A stretch of DNA of 63,307 bases from JAABRU01 sp050180235 (GTDB lineage: Bacteria; Desulfobacterota; Desulfobacteria; Desulfobacterales; Desulfococcaceae). A program made the position numbers and the translations under genes. The notes beneath the pieces were generated by a model. The model worked only from the letters and a program-made list of their open reading frames with translations, had not been told where the DNA came from and searched no databases. The DNA is taken from the NCBI GenBank assembly GCA_050180235.1, contig JBFXEJ010000021.1, forward strand, positions 1 to 63,307, in the 5' to 3' direction. How positions within the stretch are numbered: position 1 is the stretch's first letter; the number at the start of each line of letters is the position of its first letter. Below are positions 24,326-32,093 of this stretch, in pieces.

Positions 24326-26494
24326 ATGAAAAACTCTTCGCCTGACCTTCAATCGCTTCCTGAAAAAATTTCCATTAAACAGTTTCATCAAATTCCCTGG
24401 ATGGGGCTGCGCCCTGATCTGATTCTGTATCCGGGGCCTACGGATTTTGACGGCCAGCGTTCCTGGATTCTGGAAGATCCGGTACGGGGAAACAATTTCC
24501 GTTTGGGACACGCTGAAGGGGAACTGATTTACCGGCTTAGCAATCTGCCGGATCCGGATGCGGCAGTGGAACATCTTTACAGAACCACACCCCTGCGCCC
24601 CGGCCTTCAGGAGATAGTGATGTTCATCACCATGCTCCAGAGGGAGTCCCTTGCGGTTCTTCCTGCCGAAGCTGTCATTGACCGGGAAAAGCAGAAAAAA
24701 GGCATGGAAACTCCGGGTTTTTTTCAGCAGATTATGCGGGGCAATATTTATTTCCGCATTCCCCTGCTGCGACCTGACAAATTCCTGAGCCGCACCATGC
24801 CCTGGATTTCCCTGCTCTGGTCCCCGGTTCTCCGCTGGGTTTATCTGTTATGCGGACTTGCGGGACTGACTCTCACGTTGCAGGAAATTGAACTGTATCT
24901 CAAAACCGTCAATTATCTTTTTACCCCCCAGGGATGGCTGTCTTTTATTATATGCCTTGCACTGCTCAAAACCGGACATGAGTTTGCACATGCCTATACA
25001 GCCAAATCAATGGGGCTTCATGTCCGGAGCATTGGTGTTCTGTTTATCGTAATCTGGCCCCTGTTTTATACAGACACCACTGATGTCTGGAAAGTGCCTG
25101 ATCGGCGCAGGCGCATATGGGTCAGCATAGCAGGAGTCACCTTTGAACTTGTGGTGGCCGGTATTGCACTTCTGCTGTGGGCTTTGCTGCCGGACGGCAT
25201 TGCGCGCAGTCTCATGTTTTTTCTGTCCGGCACTTCCATTTTGTCCTCTGTATTTATCAATCTCAACCCCTTTATGCGCTATGACGGGTATTATGTGCTC
25301 ATGGATCTTTGGGGAGTGGACAATCTCCGTCCCCGTGCTTCCGCTATGCTGCGTCATGCCATCCGCAGACTTTTTCTGGACTGGAAAGGCCCCGCGCCGG
25401 AAATCCATCCCCGGCAGCGCAGTCTGACTGTTTACGGATTCCTGGCAGCACTTTACAGAATATTCATCGGCTTTTCCATTGCGATTGCTGTATATTATCT
25501 TTTTTTCCCAATGCTTGGCATGATCATTTTTGCTATGGAAATATGGATGTTTATCCTTTTTCCCCTGTGGATGGAAATTCGCGCTGTGGTTTTGCAGAGG
25601 AATTTTCTGGGATCCAAATTCCGGCTGCTTTTCAGTTCCCTGCTCTTTCTGACGGTGATCGCCATGCTGGTACTGCCCCTGCCGCACACAGAAAATGTGC
25701 CTGCCCTGCTTGTGAACAAAGATGCCTCGGAAATGAAAGCCCAGACTCCGGGTGAACTGGTTATGGATATGCCCAAAGAGGGAAAAGAGGTAAAGGCAGG
25801 AGAACTGCTGGCACGTATCGCGAGTGATGCTCTGGAATATGAAATGCGTCAGGCAAAGTTTGATCTGCATGGCGTGCGTGCGGCTATCAGCAGTCTGGGC
25901 AGCGGCGGGGAACAGGGAGCGCACCGCAAATGGCTGATTGCAGAGGAGCAGCGACTGCGCACTTCTCTGGAAAAATACAGGCAGGCTTTGGCCCAGTTGG
26001 AAATACGCTCTCCCATCAGCGGCAAAATTGCGGATGTCAATCCTGATCTGTACAAAGGCGCGTTTGTGGCAAAAGATACATGGCTGTTTACTGTGGCAAA
26101 TCCCAGGTCCTATGAAATAAAGGCATTTGTCCATGAAAAATTTATCAGTTACCTCAGTGCATCCGAGATTCTGCAAACCCGCGCCCGTTTTGCAGGCCCG
26201 GAACTGCCGGAACTGGAGGCCGATTTTGTGGGCAAAAGCCTTTTTCCGGTGCAGCGGCTGCCCGGCAACAGCCTTTTTGATTTTTCCGGAGGCCCCATTG
26301 TTTCGGTTCGGGATATGTTCGGTGTGCGGCCCAGGGATGCATATTTTGTCTTTACCTTCAAAGTGAAACAGGCTCCGGAGGAAATTCCCCACGGCCTTCC
26401 CTCATGGGTGAAAATCAGAACCCCGGAACGCTCTTTTCTGGGGGATCTGAGCACCAGGGTTTGGAAACATATGCTGGAAAGGGGAATTTTCTGA
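24326..26494 (+). CDS. M50 (site-2-type) membrane metalloprotease fused to HlyD-like adaptor
   Basis: 722 residues. An N-terminal cytoplasmic segment (1-170) is followed by about eight membrane helices with the zinc-protease motif HEFAH (about 217-221) and the second-site motif NPFMRYDGYYV (about 313-323), both intact. After the last helix (about 445-460) comes a HlyD-type periplasmic part: a biotinyl-lipoyl half (about 470-500), a coiled-coil hairpin (about 515-560), LEIRSPISGKIADV, and a beta-barrel domain. This type is often named a putative peptide zinc metalloprotease/HlyD protein. It likely replaces or partners the inner-membrane pump of a type I-like system for the giant protein; that is inference. 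Next gene follows after about 200 bp. Confidence 0.88.
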   Translation: MKNSSPDLQSLPEKISIKQFHQIPWMGLRPDLILYPGPTDFDGQRSWILEDPVRGNNFRLGHAEGELIYRLSNLPDPDAAVEHLYRTTPLRPGLQEIVMFITMLQRESLAVLPAEAVIDREKQKKGMETPGFFQQIMRGNIYFRIPLLRPDKFLSRTMPWISLLWSPVLRWVYLLCGLAGLTLTLQEIELYLKTVNYLFTPQGWLSFIICLALLKTGHEFAHAYTAKSMGLHVRSIGVLFIVIWPLFYTDTTDVWKVPDRRRRIWVSIAGVTFELVVAGIALLLWALLPDGIARSLMFFLSGTSILSSVFINLNPFMRYDGYYVLMDLWGVDNLRPRASAMLRHAIRRLFLDWKGPAPEIHPRQRSLTVYGFLAALYRIFIGFSIAIAVYYLFFPMLGMIIFAMEIWMFILFPLWMEIRAVVLQRNFLGSKFRLLFSSLLFLTVIAMLVLPLPHTENVPALLVNKDASEMKAQTPGELVMDMPKEGKEVKAGELLARIASDALEYEMRQAKFDLHGVRAAISSLGSGGEQGAHRKWLIAEEQRLRTSLEKYRQALAQLEIRSPISGKIADVNPDLYKGAFVAKDTWLFTVANPRSYEIKAFVHEKFISYLSASEILQTRARFAGPELPELEADFVGKSLFPVQRLPGNSLFDFSGGPIVSVRDMFGVRPRDAYFVFTFKVKQAPEEIPHGLPSWVKIRTPERSFLGDLSTRVWKHMLERGIF

Positions 26495-26697
26495 ACCATT
26501 CCGCCAAAAAACATTTGAATACGCCTGGGTAAAATGGTTCATTTCCGCAATATTGTCATTCATGAATACCGGAAGACACATACCGGTATTGTAAAAAGTG
26601 TGATACAGAATGACTGTAGTGAATTGCCTGTTTTTGCAGAAAAGATAAGGTTATTTGTCTTAAATTGCATATAATTTTGAAAAAAACGGAGGAAAAA

Positions 26698-27600
26698 ATG
26701 AAAAACATTTTCAGAAAAACGCTTATTATTGCTTTTGCCGTGTCTGTGCTTGTCTGCCCGATCATGCGGGAAACAGGCGCTGAAACAGTGGAAGATGAGC
26801 CGGCTGCAAAGACCGGAACAGTATCTGCGCCAGCAGGCGGTGAGGAATCCGCAGATGTGGAAGATGAGCCGGCTGCAAAGACCGGAACAGTATCAGCAAC
26901 CGGAGAGGAAACCGCAGAAGATGAGACAGGGACAGAAGAGACTTACAAGGCATATCCTGTGATGTTTGAGGCAAAACAGAAGGCTGTGCTGTCCGCGGGT
27001 CTGGCCGGTTCTCTTACCAGCGTAAAATACGATGTGGGAGATCAGGTCAAAAAAAATGCGGTCATTGCCACAGTGGATATTGGTGATCTGGCTTTGAAAA
27101 AGAAACGCAGTGAACTGGCCCTGCGGCATCTGGAGGTTCAGGTAAAAGATCTGACCAATCTCAAGCAGCAGGGACTGGCCACCAATGATGATTTGGCAAA
27201 ATCCAAAATGGAACAGGATGTGACCCGGACAGATGTTGACATTTTCCGCCGCCAGATCGGAAAATCCACCATTTCCGCTCCCTTCAACTGCATGGTGGTT
27301 CGCCGCCATGTACAGCCACATGAATGGGTGAATGAAGGACAGCCTGTGATGGATGTGGTAAATCTGGATGTGATCCGGGCTGTTGCCAATATTCCAGCAC
27401 ATCTGGCGGTGCAGTTGAAAAAAGACAGTGTCCACACCTTTTTTGTCACAGATCTGAATACCGAAGTCAGCGGAAAGGTGATGGCTGTGGCCCCTGAGGT
27501 GGATGAACGGAGCAATACGGCCCAGGTGATCTGGACAGTGGAAAAAGGCGGTACAAACCTGCTGCCCGGCATGAAAGGGGAAGTCCGCATTGAGCCGTAA
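26698..27600 (+). CDS. Periplasmic adaptor (HlyD/RND membrane-fusion type) with duplicated acidic N-terminal repeat
   Basis: 300 residues from ATG 26698 (ACGGAGGAAAAA upstream). A signal peptide is followed by an acidic linker with a duplicated 23-residue unit starting VEDEPAAKTGTVSA. Then come a lipoyl/biotinyl half-motif (AKQKAVLSAGLAGSLTSVKY), a coiled-coil hairpin (about 140-195), the returning lipoyl half (STISAPFNCMVVRRHV) and a beta-barrel domain. It should bridge the inner-membrane component and the TolC-like channel. It overlaps the next gene by 11 bp if that starts at TTG 27590. Confidence 0.85.
   Translation: MKNIFRKTLIIAFAVSVLVCPIMRETGAETVEDEPAAKTGTVSAPAGGEESADVEDEPAAKTGTVSATGEETAEDETGTEETYKAYPVMFEAKQKAVLSAGLAGSLTSVKYDVGDQVKKNAVIATVDIGDLALKKKRSELALRHLEVQVKDLTNLKQQGLATNDDLAKSKMEQDVTRTDVDIFRRQIGKSTISAPFNCMVVRRHVQPHEWVNEGQPVMDVVNLDVIRAVANIPAHLAVQLKKDSVHTFFVTDLNTEVSGKVMAVAPEVDERSNTAQVIWTVEKGGTNLLPGMKGEVRIEP
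26788..26894 (+). repeat. In-frame direct repeat in the HlyD-like adaptor gene
   Basis: 38 identical bases at 26788-26825 and 26857-26894, offset 69 bp (23 codons), encoding the VEDEPAAKTGTVS segment twice. Near-identity at DNA level points to a recent slippage or recombination event that lengthened the acidic linker. Confidence 0.85.
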
Positions 27601-29251
27601 ACCGCCATCATTTACTGTCATGGGAACTGCCGGACAGAACCGGGAGGAATATCAGGCCGTATCCGGAAATCCCCCGGAAACGGAAAAACCGGCCCTGCCT
27701 GCGGATAAACCTTCTCCGGATGTTTCTGCCATACCGGAGAAGAAAAAGATTGAAATCCGGCTGGTTCCCCGTACAGAGCGCAAAGAGCAGCAGAATGCTT
27801 CCGAAAATCCGCAGACAGAAAACGCTTCCCAAAAAGAGGGGAAACGCAGAGCGGAGCAGGCTCCGGCCGGGCCTGGGAATGGCGGTTCTGTTCAGACACC
27901 GGTGCCTCAGGCAGGTGCAGATCCCCGTCAGATCATTCTTGCGAGGTTTATCCGCTTCTGCTCGGCTGTATTTTCAACTTCCCTGCCCCAGGAGGCGGCC
28001 GCTCTTGCCGTAAACCGCATATCTGAACTGGTGAGGGTGGATCGGGCTGTTCTGGTGCGCCTGAAGGGAAGAAATCCCATTGTTGCTGTCACCGGAGGAG
28101 GAATAGCAGCACAGGACAGCGGGTTTGCGGATGCAGTGGAATCTGTGCGGGATCGTTACAGGGGACGCCAGGAAACCGTTGTGGTTCCCCGCATACCGGA
28201 TGAGACAAAGCAGAGCCTTCCCCATCTCTGGAAAATCCAGCAGAATATGGGCGGAACCCGTATTCTGTGGCTGCCCCTGCGACTGAGCCATGAGGAAAAA
28301 ATTTTCCCCCGTTATGCCATGTGGCTGGAACGCTGGCAAAACAGTCCCTGGGAAAAAGGGGATATTGAACTGCTTCAGCATGCCGCTCTTTTTCTCGGAC
28401 ACGGTCTGGAACGGACAAAGAGTGAAACCCGATCCCGCGGTCTGTTTTCCCGAATAACCATGCTCGCTCTTGTTCTCATGTTTCTTGCCCTGCCTGTAAC
28501 CTCTTCTGTCACGGCTCCCGGCCGTGTCATGCCGGATCAGCCCCATCATATTTTTGCGCCTATGGACGGCATACTCAAAGAACTGCTGGTTCGGCCCGGT
28601 CAGTGGGTGGAAAACGGGGCGCTGCTGTTCCGTTATGATGCACGGGTGCTGGACAAACGTCTGGATGAGGCACACCGGAATGTGGCTGTTGCCAAAGCCA
28701 AGCTGATCCGTCTGGAAGGCGCAGCCCACAAAGATCCGGAAGCACGCGCGGAAACTCCGGTTCAGGAACTGGAAGTGCAGAGGGCCGAGGCTGATGCACA
28801 GTTTTTTGCCAGACAGCGGGCCAGAGCGGATGTGCACACAGCCAGACCCGGAGTGATTGTGCTCGATGATCCGGATGCTCTGATCGGAGCGGCTTTGCAG
28901 ACCGGTCAGGCTGTGATGAGTGTGGCAGATCCCGCGCAGACCAAACTCCGCATCATGGTTCCGGCAAGTGATGTGGGATTTATAAAAAGCGGGGCTCAGG
29001 TGACTGTCAGGCTGGACAGCAATCCGCTGCGGAATCTTCCCGCTGTGATTACCCGTGTGGGTTTTGAAATGAAAATATCTGAAGAGCAGATTCCCTCTGT
29101 GCTGGTGGAAGCTATCTGGGTGGGAGAAGCACCGGAGGAGGCAAGCCCCGGACAGAAGGCAAGTGTCAAAATCCTGGGGGATTCCACTTTCATGGGCTGG
29201 CAGATTCTTCGCAAACCACTGATCAGACTGCGGACACTTACAGGATTCTGA
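27590..29251 (+). CDS. GAF-like domain/transmembrane/HlyD adaptor fusion
   Basis: 553 residues from TTG 27590 (ATG at 27620 is an alternative). A Pro/Glu/Lys-rich cytoplasmic tail (1-95) leads to a GAF-like domain (about 105-280), a single membrane helix (about 287-305, ALVLMFLALPVTSSV), then a HlyD-type periplasmic part: lipoyl half (FAPMDGILKELLVRPGQWV), a short helical hairpin (about 345-410), second lipoyl half and beta-barrel. A cytoplasmic GAF domain would let a small ligand or protein gate an adaptor. It is the third adaptor of the locus and ends exactly where a family E repeat begins. Confidence 0.82.
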   Translation: MSRKPPSFTVMGTAGQNREEYQAVSGNPPETEKPALPADKPSPDVSAIPEKKKIEIRLVPRTERKEQQNASENPQTENASQKEGKRRAEQAPAGPGNGGSVQTPVPQAGADPRQIILARFIRFCSAVFSTSLPQEAAALAVNRISELVRVDRAVLVRLKGRNPIVAVTGGGIAAQDSGFADAVESVRDRYRGRQETVVVPRIPDETKQSLPHLWKIQQNMGGTRILWLPLRLSHEEKIFPRYAMWLERWQNSPWEKGDIELLQHAALFLGHGLERTKSETRSRGLFSRITMLALVLMFLALPVTSSVTAPGRVMPDQPHHIFAPMDGILKELLVRPGQWVENGALLFRYDARVLDKRLDEAHRNVAVAKAKLIRLEGAAHKDPEARAETPVQELEVQRAEADAQFFARQRARADVHTARPGVIVLDDPDALIGAALQTGQAVMSVADPAQTKLRIMVPASDVGFIKSGAQVTVRLDSNPLRNLPAVITRVGFEMKISEEQIPSVLVEAIWVGEAPEEASPGQKASVKILGDSTFMGWQILRKPLIRLRTLTGF

Positions 29252-29359
29252 TTAGGTGATTTCTGAAAATAAATATCCCGGTTCAGTTCACAGGCACAGG
29301 GCAAAAACTGGAAGTTTTTGATACTTTGGCGGTATATTCTTTTCCGGAAATCGCCTTAA
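29252..29359 (+). repeat. Dispersed repeat family E, copy 1 (108 bp)
   Basis: Starts TTAGGTGATTTCTG directly after the TGA of the GAF-HlyD gene and ends GGAAATCGCCTTAA. A second copy of the same length lies at 40455-40562 with about 90 percent identity. Its ends match those of family A, although the interiors are unrelated. Confidence 0.8.
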
Positions 29360-29388
29360 TGGGTTATGAAAAATTTTTCATAATATTC

Positions 29389-29530
29389 TTAGGCGATTTC
29401 CATGAAAAAATGTACCATCATTGCAGGGTGGGCACGGCTTTTTGTGCCCGCTGTTTCGTCAGGACGGCGGGCACAGAAAGCCGTGCCCGCCCTACGAAAA
29501 ACGGTATAATCATTAATGGAAAGCACCTTA
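29389..29530 (-). repeat. Dispersed repeat family A (MITE-like), copy 1, 142 bp
   Basis: Ends TTAGGCGATTTCCAT and ATGGAAAGCACCTTA. The interior is a large palindrome built on GGGTGGGCACGGCTTTTTGT and its complement. No coding capacity. Five other copies lie at 31.9, 38.8, 40.3, 60.9 and 61.7 kb; full copies are 141-142 bp. Confidence 0.88.
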
Positions 29531-29762
29531 TACCGGTTCGCCATTGATTTGATACAATATTGTCAGTTTTTCGGCTGTTGTGCGTGTGCAGAAAAACGCT
29601 CCGCTCAATTTTTGCACTCCTCCGGATTTGCGTGTGCAGAAAACGCCTCGCTTAATTTTTGCACTCCTCCGGATTTGCGTGTGCAAAAAACCGCTCCGCT
29701 CAATTTTTGCACTCCTCCGGATCTGTATTCCGCATTGCATAAATCCAATGGCGATTTGGTAT
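29530..29762. repeat. Dispersed repeat family B, copy 2, with internal triplication
   Basis: Left end ATACCGGTTCGCCATTGATT at 29530, right end AAATCCAATGGCGATTTGGTAT at 29762. Its first base is the last base of the adjoining family A copy. Inside, a 47-48-bp unit beginning GCGTGTGCA and ending CACTCCTCCGGAT is repeated three times in tandem (29582-29724). Confidence 0.75.
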
Positions 29763-29763
29763 T

Positions 29764-29891
29764 ATACCAATTCGCTATTGAATTTATACAATAATGTGAG
29801 TTGTTTCCTCTGTGTTCTCTGTGGTTTTTTTCTCTCTGTGTCCTCTGTGGGAAACCGAATCATAAGTATATTTTCAATGGAGAATTGGTAT
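29764..29891. repeat. Dispersed repeat family B, copy 3
   Basis: Left end ATACCAATTCGCTATTGAAT, right end TCAATGGAGAATTGGTAT; 128 bp. The interior has repeats of TCTCTGTG/TCCTCTGTGG type. It lies one base after copy 2 and 48 bp from the end of the chemoreceptor gene. Confidence 0.7.
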
Positions 29892-29939
29892 TATAACGGA
29901 GGCCGTCTGCATTTCACAGATGGCCTCTTCCAATCCAAT

Positions 29940-31700
29940 TCAGAATGATTTTTGCGATTCTTTCTGAAAACCTGCGAAATCCCTGTCCGTGCCGCTTATC
30001 AGATGCTGCAACTGCGCAACATAGCGATTCAGCTCACGGGCCTGGGAATACATTTCTTCCGCGGAAGAATGGGTCATCTGCGCGTCTGCGGCATTCTGCT
30101 GTGTCACCTTGTCCATCACAGAAACAGATTTGCTGATCTGGGATATGCCTTCGGCCTGTTCATTGGATGCCTGGGCAATTTCGCTGAGCAGTTCGCCCAC
30201 TTTTCCGGCACTTGATGCCACTTCCCCAAAAGCCTGACTGACTGTGCTGACAAATTCAGCTCCGCTCCGGATTTTATTCACAGTGCTTTCAATAAGGACA
30301 GATGTGTTTTTGGCTGCCTCGGCAGAGCTCATGGCCAGATTCCGGACTTCTGCGGCAACAACTGCAAAGCCTGCGCCTGCCTCCCCTGCCCTGGCAGCCT
30401 CAACAGCCGCGTTCAGGGCCAGCAGATTGGTCTGGAACGCTATTCCGTCAATGGTCTTCACGATTCTGGATGTTTCTTCGCTGGCTGTGCTGACCTCTGT
30501 CATTGAGACCGTCAGTTGTTTTACAGCCTCATCTGCCTTTTTTATCACTGCGGCAGCCGCCTTCATAAGACGGTCGGCCTGAGCCGCATTCTCCGCATTG
30601 CGCTTTGTCATGGCTGCCATTTCTTCCAAAGAAGCGGAACTCTGCTCAACAGAGGCTGCCTGATGCGATGAATTTTCAGAAAGGGACTGACTTGCATGGG
30701 TGATTTCCTGTGAAGCCCCTGAAACCAGCTCTCCGGCACAGATAAGTCCCTCTGCTATCACGCTGAGTGGTTTCACGGTTGCATTCACCAGCCGGAGAAT
30801 CAGCAGTACAGCAACGGAAATCACAATAACAGAAAGCAGGATATTGACATTTCTTACATGTCTGACGGGAGCCATGATTTCACTGTTCGGGGCAGCAACA
30901 CCCACTGTCCAGCCTGATTCTCCGCATGGACTTATGGCAAGGGTTCCGCCTCCTGTTTTGGCGTCTTTGTATGCAAAATGTCCCTGCTTCTGATTCACCG
31001 GAGCGGAGCCGAAAGAAAAGTCTTTTATATTTCTGTTAATGGCTGAATGATCAGGATGCGCGATGATATTCCCTTCTCTGTCATACAGGAAGGCGTATGC
31101 GGATTTTCCCGGATGAACGGATTGGATAAAACGGGTGCTGATGAAATCCAGTCTGATGATACAGAAAAAAACTCCTGTAACATCATCTCCGTATCTGATG
31201 GGAGCGGAAACGGCAAAAACAGGGTTTCCGGTAACCCTGCTGCCAAAGGGATCAGAGATATAAAGTTTTCCGCTCATGGATTCCTGAAAGTATTTCCGGT
31301 CTGAAACCTTGATTTTTCCGATAATACTTTCGTCTCCGGCTGCCACCAAATCACCGCCGGGATCAGCTATGCAGATATTTTCAAAGGCAGGGTAATTTTT
31401 CAGGAGAATCTTAAGGTCCTGACTGGCTGATATACGGGCATTTCTGCCTACATGGGTATCTTTGAGAGATATTTCATAGAGTCTGAACTGGCTCCATCCT
31501 TTAATATCCATTTTCCTGTCATCCACCCATTCTGCAATGGATTTGGCAGTGGCATCCGCAATATGGGTAAGCTGCACATGGATACCGTCTTCTATGGCAC
31601 GGGAAATCATAACATAGGAAACAGCAACAGAAATAACCATACCTGCGGCTATCAGCGCAACAGTGGGTATCAGATACCTTCTTTTCATAGACAGTTTCAT
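29940..31700 (-). CDS. Methyl-accepting chemotaxis protein with periplasmic dCache-type sensor
   Basis: 586 residues: a first membrane helix (about 10-32), a periplasmic sensor domain (about 35-280) of the Cache type, a second membrane helix (about 283-305), then the signalling coiled coil. The conserved hairpin tip is present (FQTNLLALNAAVEAARAGEA, about 428-447). It would bind CheA/CheW and respond to a small extracellular ligand. No HAMP domain is obvious between helix 2 and the coiled coil. AGAGGAAC precedes the start. No other chemotaxis genes in the window. Confidence 0.93.
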   Translation of the reverse strand: MKLSMKRRYLIPTVALIAAGMVISVAVSYVMISRAIEDGIHVQLTHIADATAKSIAEWVDDRKMDIKGWSQFRLYEISLKDTHVGRNARISASQDLKILLKNYPAFENICIADPGGDLVAAGDESIIGKIKVSDRKYFQESMSGKLYISDPFGSRVTGNPVFAVSAPIRYGDDVTGVFFCIIRLDFISTRFIQSVHPGKSAYAFLYDREGNIIAHPDHSAINRNIKDFSFGSAPVNQKQGHFAYKDAKTGGGTLAISPCGESGWTVGVAAPNSEIMAPVRHVRNVNILLSVIVISVAVLLILRLVNATVKPLSVIAEGLICAGELVSGASQEITHASQSLSENSSHQAASVEQSSASLEEMAAMTKRNAENAAQADRLMKAAAAVIKKADEAVKQLTVSMTEVSTASEETSRIVKTIDGIAFQTNLLALNAAVEAARAGEAGAGFAVVAAEVRNLAMSSAEAAKNTSVLIESTVNKIRSGAEFVSTVSQAFGEVASSAGKVGELLSEIAQASNEQAEGISQISKSVSVMDKVTQQNAADAQMTHSSAEEMYSQARELNRYVAQLQHLISGTDRDFAGFQKESQKSF

Positions 31701-31919
31701 CGTTGTTCCTCTTTTTTTTCAGATAATTCCATATAATAAACCGTAACCAAATGCGTCCGGAAAAAACAGGGCCGCAGGACATCCGCAGTTTTCATAAAGA
31801 CTTTAATGAGTTGCTTCTCTTCTCCTTTCTGATAAAAATTTTTTTCGTGAACAAATGACATATTGCAATATGAAATCTGAAAAATTTTCCCTGCTCTTTT
31901 TAATTGCCACAAAGGGGAT

Positions 31920-32061
31920 TTAAAGTGATTTCCATTAAAGATTATACCGTTTTTCGTAGGGTGGGCACGGCTTTTTGTGCCCACCTTTTCAGCAGGACGG
32001 CGGGCACAAAAAGCCGTGCCCACCCTACAATATGGTACATTTTTTCATGGAAATCACCTAA
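31920..32061 (+). repeat. Dispersed repeat family A, copy 2, 142 bp
   Basis: Begins TTAAAGTGATTTCCATTAAA and ends ATGGAAATCACCTAA; the palindromic GTGGGCACGG core is intact. It lies 32 bp beyond the 3' end of the restriction-modification gene. The rest of 31701-32093 shows no gene. Confidence 0.88.
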
Positions 32062-32093
32062 CAAAGACTGTGGTATGTAACATGAGTTAAAAT

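Noticed and set aside
29580..29724. CRISPR-like look of three 47-48-bp repeats
   Set aside because: Units are directly adjacent with no unique spacers and no cas genes.
29516..29948. ORFs with repeated CTPPDLRVQK-type peptides
   Set aside because: Translations of the tandem units in a family B repeat; both strands and several frames are open, so not genes.
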